A DNA stretch of 64,000 bases from Streptomyces qaidamensis (GTDB lineage: Bacteria; Actinomycetota; Actinomycetes; Streptomycetales; Streptomycetaceae): the NCBI RefSeq assembly GCF_001611795.1, contig NZ_CP015098.1, forward strand, positions 744,001 through 808,000. The letters are read 5' to 3'. This document shows positions 63,153 to 64,000 of the stretch, piece by piece. Position 1 is the first letter of the stretch, and each line of letters begins with the position of its first letter. The notes beneath the pieces were generated by a model. The model had not been told where the DNA came from. It made no database searches and saw only the letters and a program-made list of their open reading frames with translations. Made by a program: the position numbers and the translations under genes.

Positions 63153-64000
63153 TCACTTCGGGGCGGGTGCCGCGCAGACCGCCACGCCCCGTTCCCGGAC
63201 GCTGCCCAGGACGAGGTGCCCGGCCGCTTCGCACACGCTGGTGGCCATGCGGTAGCCGGAGTGACGGCGGCCCAGGTGGTGGACCACGCGGCCCTGGTCG
63301 TCGAAGGCCATGACGCCGATCGTGCCCGTGGGGCGGAAGGGTGCGCGCACGGCCAGACGCGCGGCGGCGGCACGGACGCCGGGCGCGCCGCGGTGGAGCA
63401 GGTCGAGGGCCGGGACGCGGGGCCCGGCGAGCGCGACCCAGACCGGTCCGTCGGGCGCGCCGCGCCAGAGGTTGTCGGGCATGCCCGGGAGGTTCTCGGC
63501 GAACGGCTCGCTCCGGCCGGCCTTCGGGCCGGTGAGCCAGTGGCGCAGGAGCCGGCGGGCGCCGGTCTCGGCGACGAGGAGGAAGGACTCGTCGGCGCCG
63601 GCGGCGACCCCGTTGGCGAACTGCAGGCCGTCCAGCACCACCTCGGGTGTGTCACCGCCGGGGGCGAGCCGCAGCAGCCGTCCCGTTCCGGTGTGTTCGA
63701 CGATGTCGCCGATCCAGTGCTCCAGCGGGTACCGGCGGCTGGACACGGTGAAGTAGACGCTGCCGTCGGAGAGGGAGACGGCGTTGCTGCAGAAGCGCAG
63801 CGGCTCTCCCGCCACCGAGTCAGCGAGGATCCGGACCGTGCCGTCGCCGGTGTCGACGCGCAGCAGTCCGCGTTCGGCGTCGCACACCAGCAGGTCGCCG
63901 TCCGGGAGGAGTTCGAGCCCGAGTGGCCTGCCACCCGTCTCGGCGATCACCTCGACGCGGGCCGCGACCGGGTCGGCGAGGGCGTCGAGCCGCAGGATGC
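63153..64000 (-). CDS. SMP-30/gluconolactonase-like beta-propeller protein, 5' end outside the window
   Basis: At least 282 residues are visible; the frame is open to the window edge (ILRLDALADPVAARVEVIAE), so the N-terminus is missing. GRPLGLELLPDGDLLVCDAE, FCSNAVSLSDGSVYFTVSSR, LQFANGVAAGADESFLLVAE and LPGMPDNLWRGAPDGPVWVA are the repeating blades and metal-ligand asparagines (the SNA, ANGVA and PDNL motifs) of the SMP-30/strictosidine-synthase-like group. Such enzymes hydrolyse lactones or related esters with a divalent metal. The substrate is unknown. Confidence 0.85.
   Translation of the reverse strand, partial: ILRLDALADPVAARVEVIAETGGRPLGLELLPDGDLLVCDAERGLLRVDTGDGTVRILADSVAGEPLRFCSNAVSLSDGSVYFTVSSRRYPLEHWIGDIVEHTGTGRLLRLAPGGDTPEVVLDGLQFANGVAAGADESFLLVAETGARRLLRHWLTGPKAGRSEPFAENLPGMPDNLWRGAPDGPVWVALAGPRVPALDLLHRGAPGVRAAAARLAVRAPFRPTGTIGVMAFDDQGRVVHHLGRRHSGYRMATSVCEAAGHLVLGSVRERGVAVCAAPAPK

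Overview
The window is actinobacterial, almost certainly Streptomyces. It has very high GC, strong G/C third-position bias, frequent GTG starts and GTGA/ATGA start-stop overlaps. It also has the gene families typical of the genus: PAS/GAF/SpoIIE phosphatases, Rv1733c-like membrane proteins, GH6 and GH75 secreted hydrolases, an MptB-type mannosyltransferase, and PadR, MarR, GntR and TetR regulators. The species cannot be named from the sequence alone. No rRNA, tRNA, CRISPR array, integrase or intact insertion sequence was seen.

Layout. 1-5.1 kb: the tail of a sigma factor with a membrane partner, two lipid-linked mannosyl/glycosyltransferase genes, and an NCS1-type permease with an unusual Cys/His-rich tail. 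5.2-9.5 kb: a small membrane protein, a KhtTU-like K+/H+ antiporter pair, an Rv1733c-like protein and a winged-helix protein. 9.5-17.2 kb: a stretch with hemerythrin debris, then a GAF-SpoIIE phosphatase, a GCS2 carboxylate-amine ligase, a membrane-tailed hemerythrin, an orphan cytochrome oxidase subunit I, and a lipoprotein. 17.2-21 kb: a decay zone holding LysR/EamA remnants, a propeller lipoprotein and a shattered GH95 fucosidase. 21-25 kb: a GH6 cellulase behind a CebR-like operator, tandem 45-bp repeats, and a PAS-GAF-PP2C-HATPase protein. 25-28.3 kb: an unknown gene, the degraded tip of an RHS/wall-associated polymorphic toxin, a TetR/membrane-protein pair with a clear operator, and about 830 bp without a gene. 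28.3-33.3 kb: dhaKLM, a GH75 chitosanase and two secreted proteins. 33.4-41.9 kb: PadR, fadH, a second PAS-GAF-PP2C protein, a PrmC-like methyltransferase, MarR, and a YedY-like molybdoenzyme with its ferredoxin reductase. 42-49.7 kb: a second Rv1733c-like protein, esterases, a GntR with a dre-like operator, a haloperoxidase-type hydrolase, methyltransferases, a PadR and a SnoaL-like protein. 49.7-55 kb: a short Rho paralogue with a C-rich leader, a DD-carboxypeptidase, and two GT-C mannosyltransferases. 55-60.8 kb: glutaminase, aspartase, asparaginase, amino-acid permease and an FCD regulator. 60.9-64 kb: undecaprenyl-PP phosphatase, a crcB-DUF190-crcB fluoride exporter operon with a possible fluoride riboswitch, and a truncated SMP-30 family gene.

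The clearest functional units are: the asparagine route (import, Asn to Asp, Asp to fumarate, plus Gln to Glu) under one FCD regulator; dihydroxyacetone phosphorylation through a PTS-type phosphodonor (dhaKLM); fluoride export by a two-subunit FluC; a molybdoenzyme/flavoreductase pair; and a K+/H+ antiporter with its gating subunit. No completely new system could be demonstrated. The best leads are the short Rho with its own C-rich leader, the permease with a zinc-ligand-like tail, the RHS tip with a neighbouring orphan gene, and a 9-bp operator half-site (TTGTGCAAC) shared by marR and fadH.
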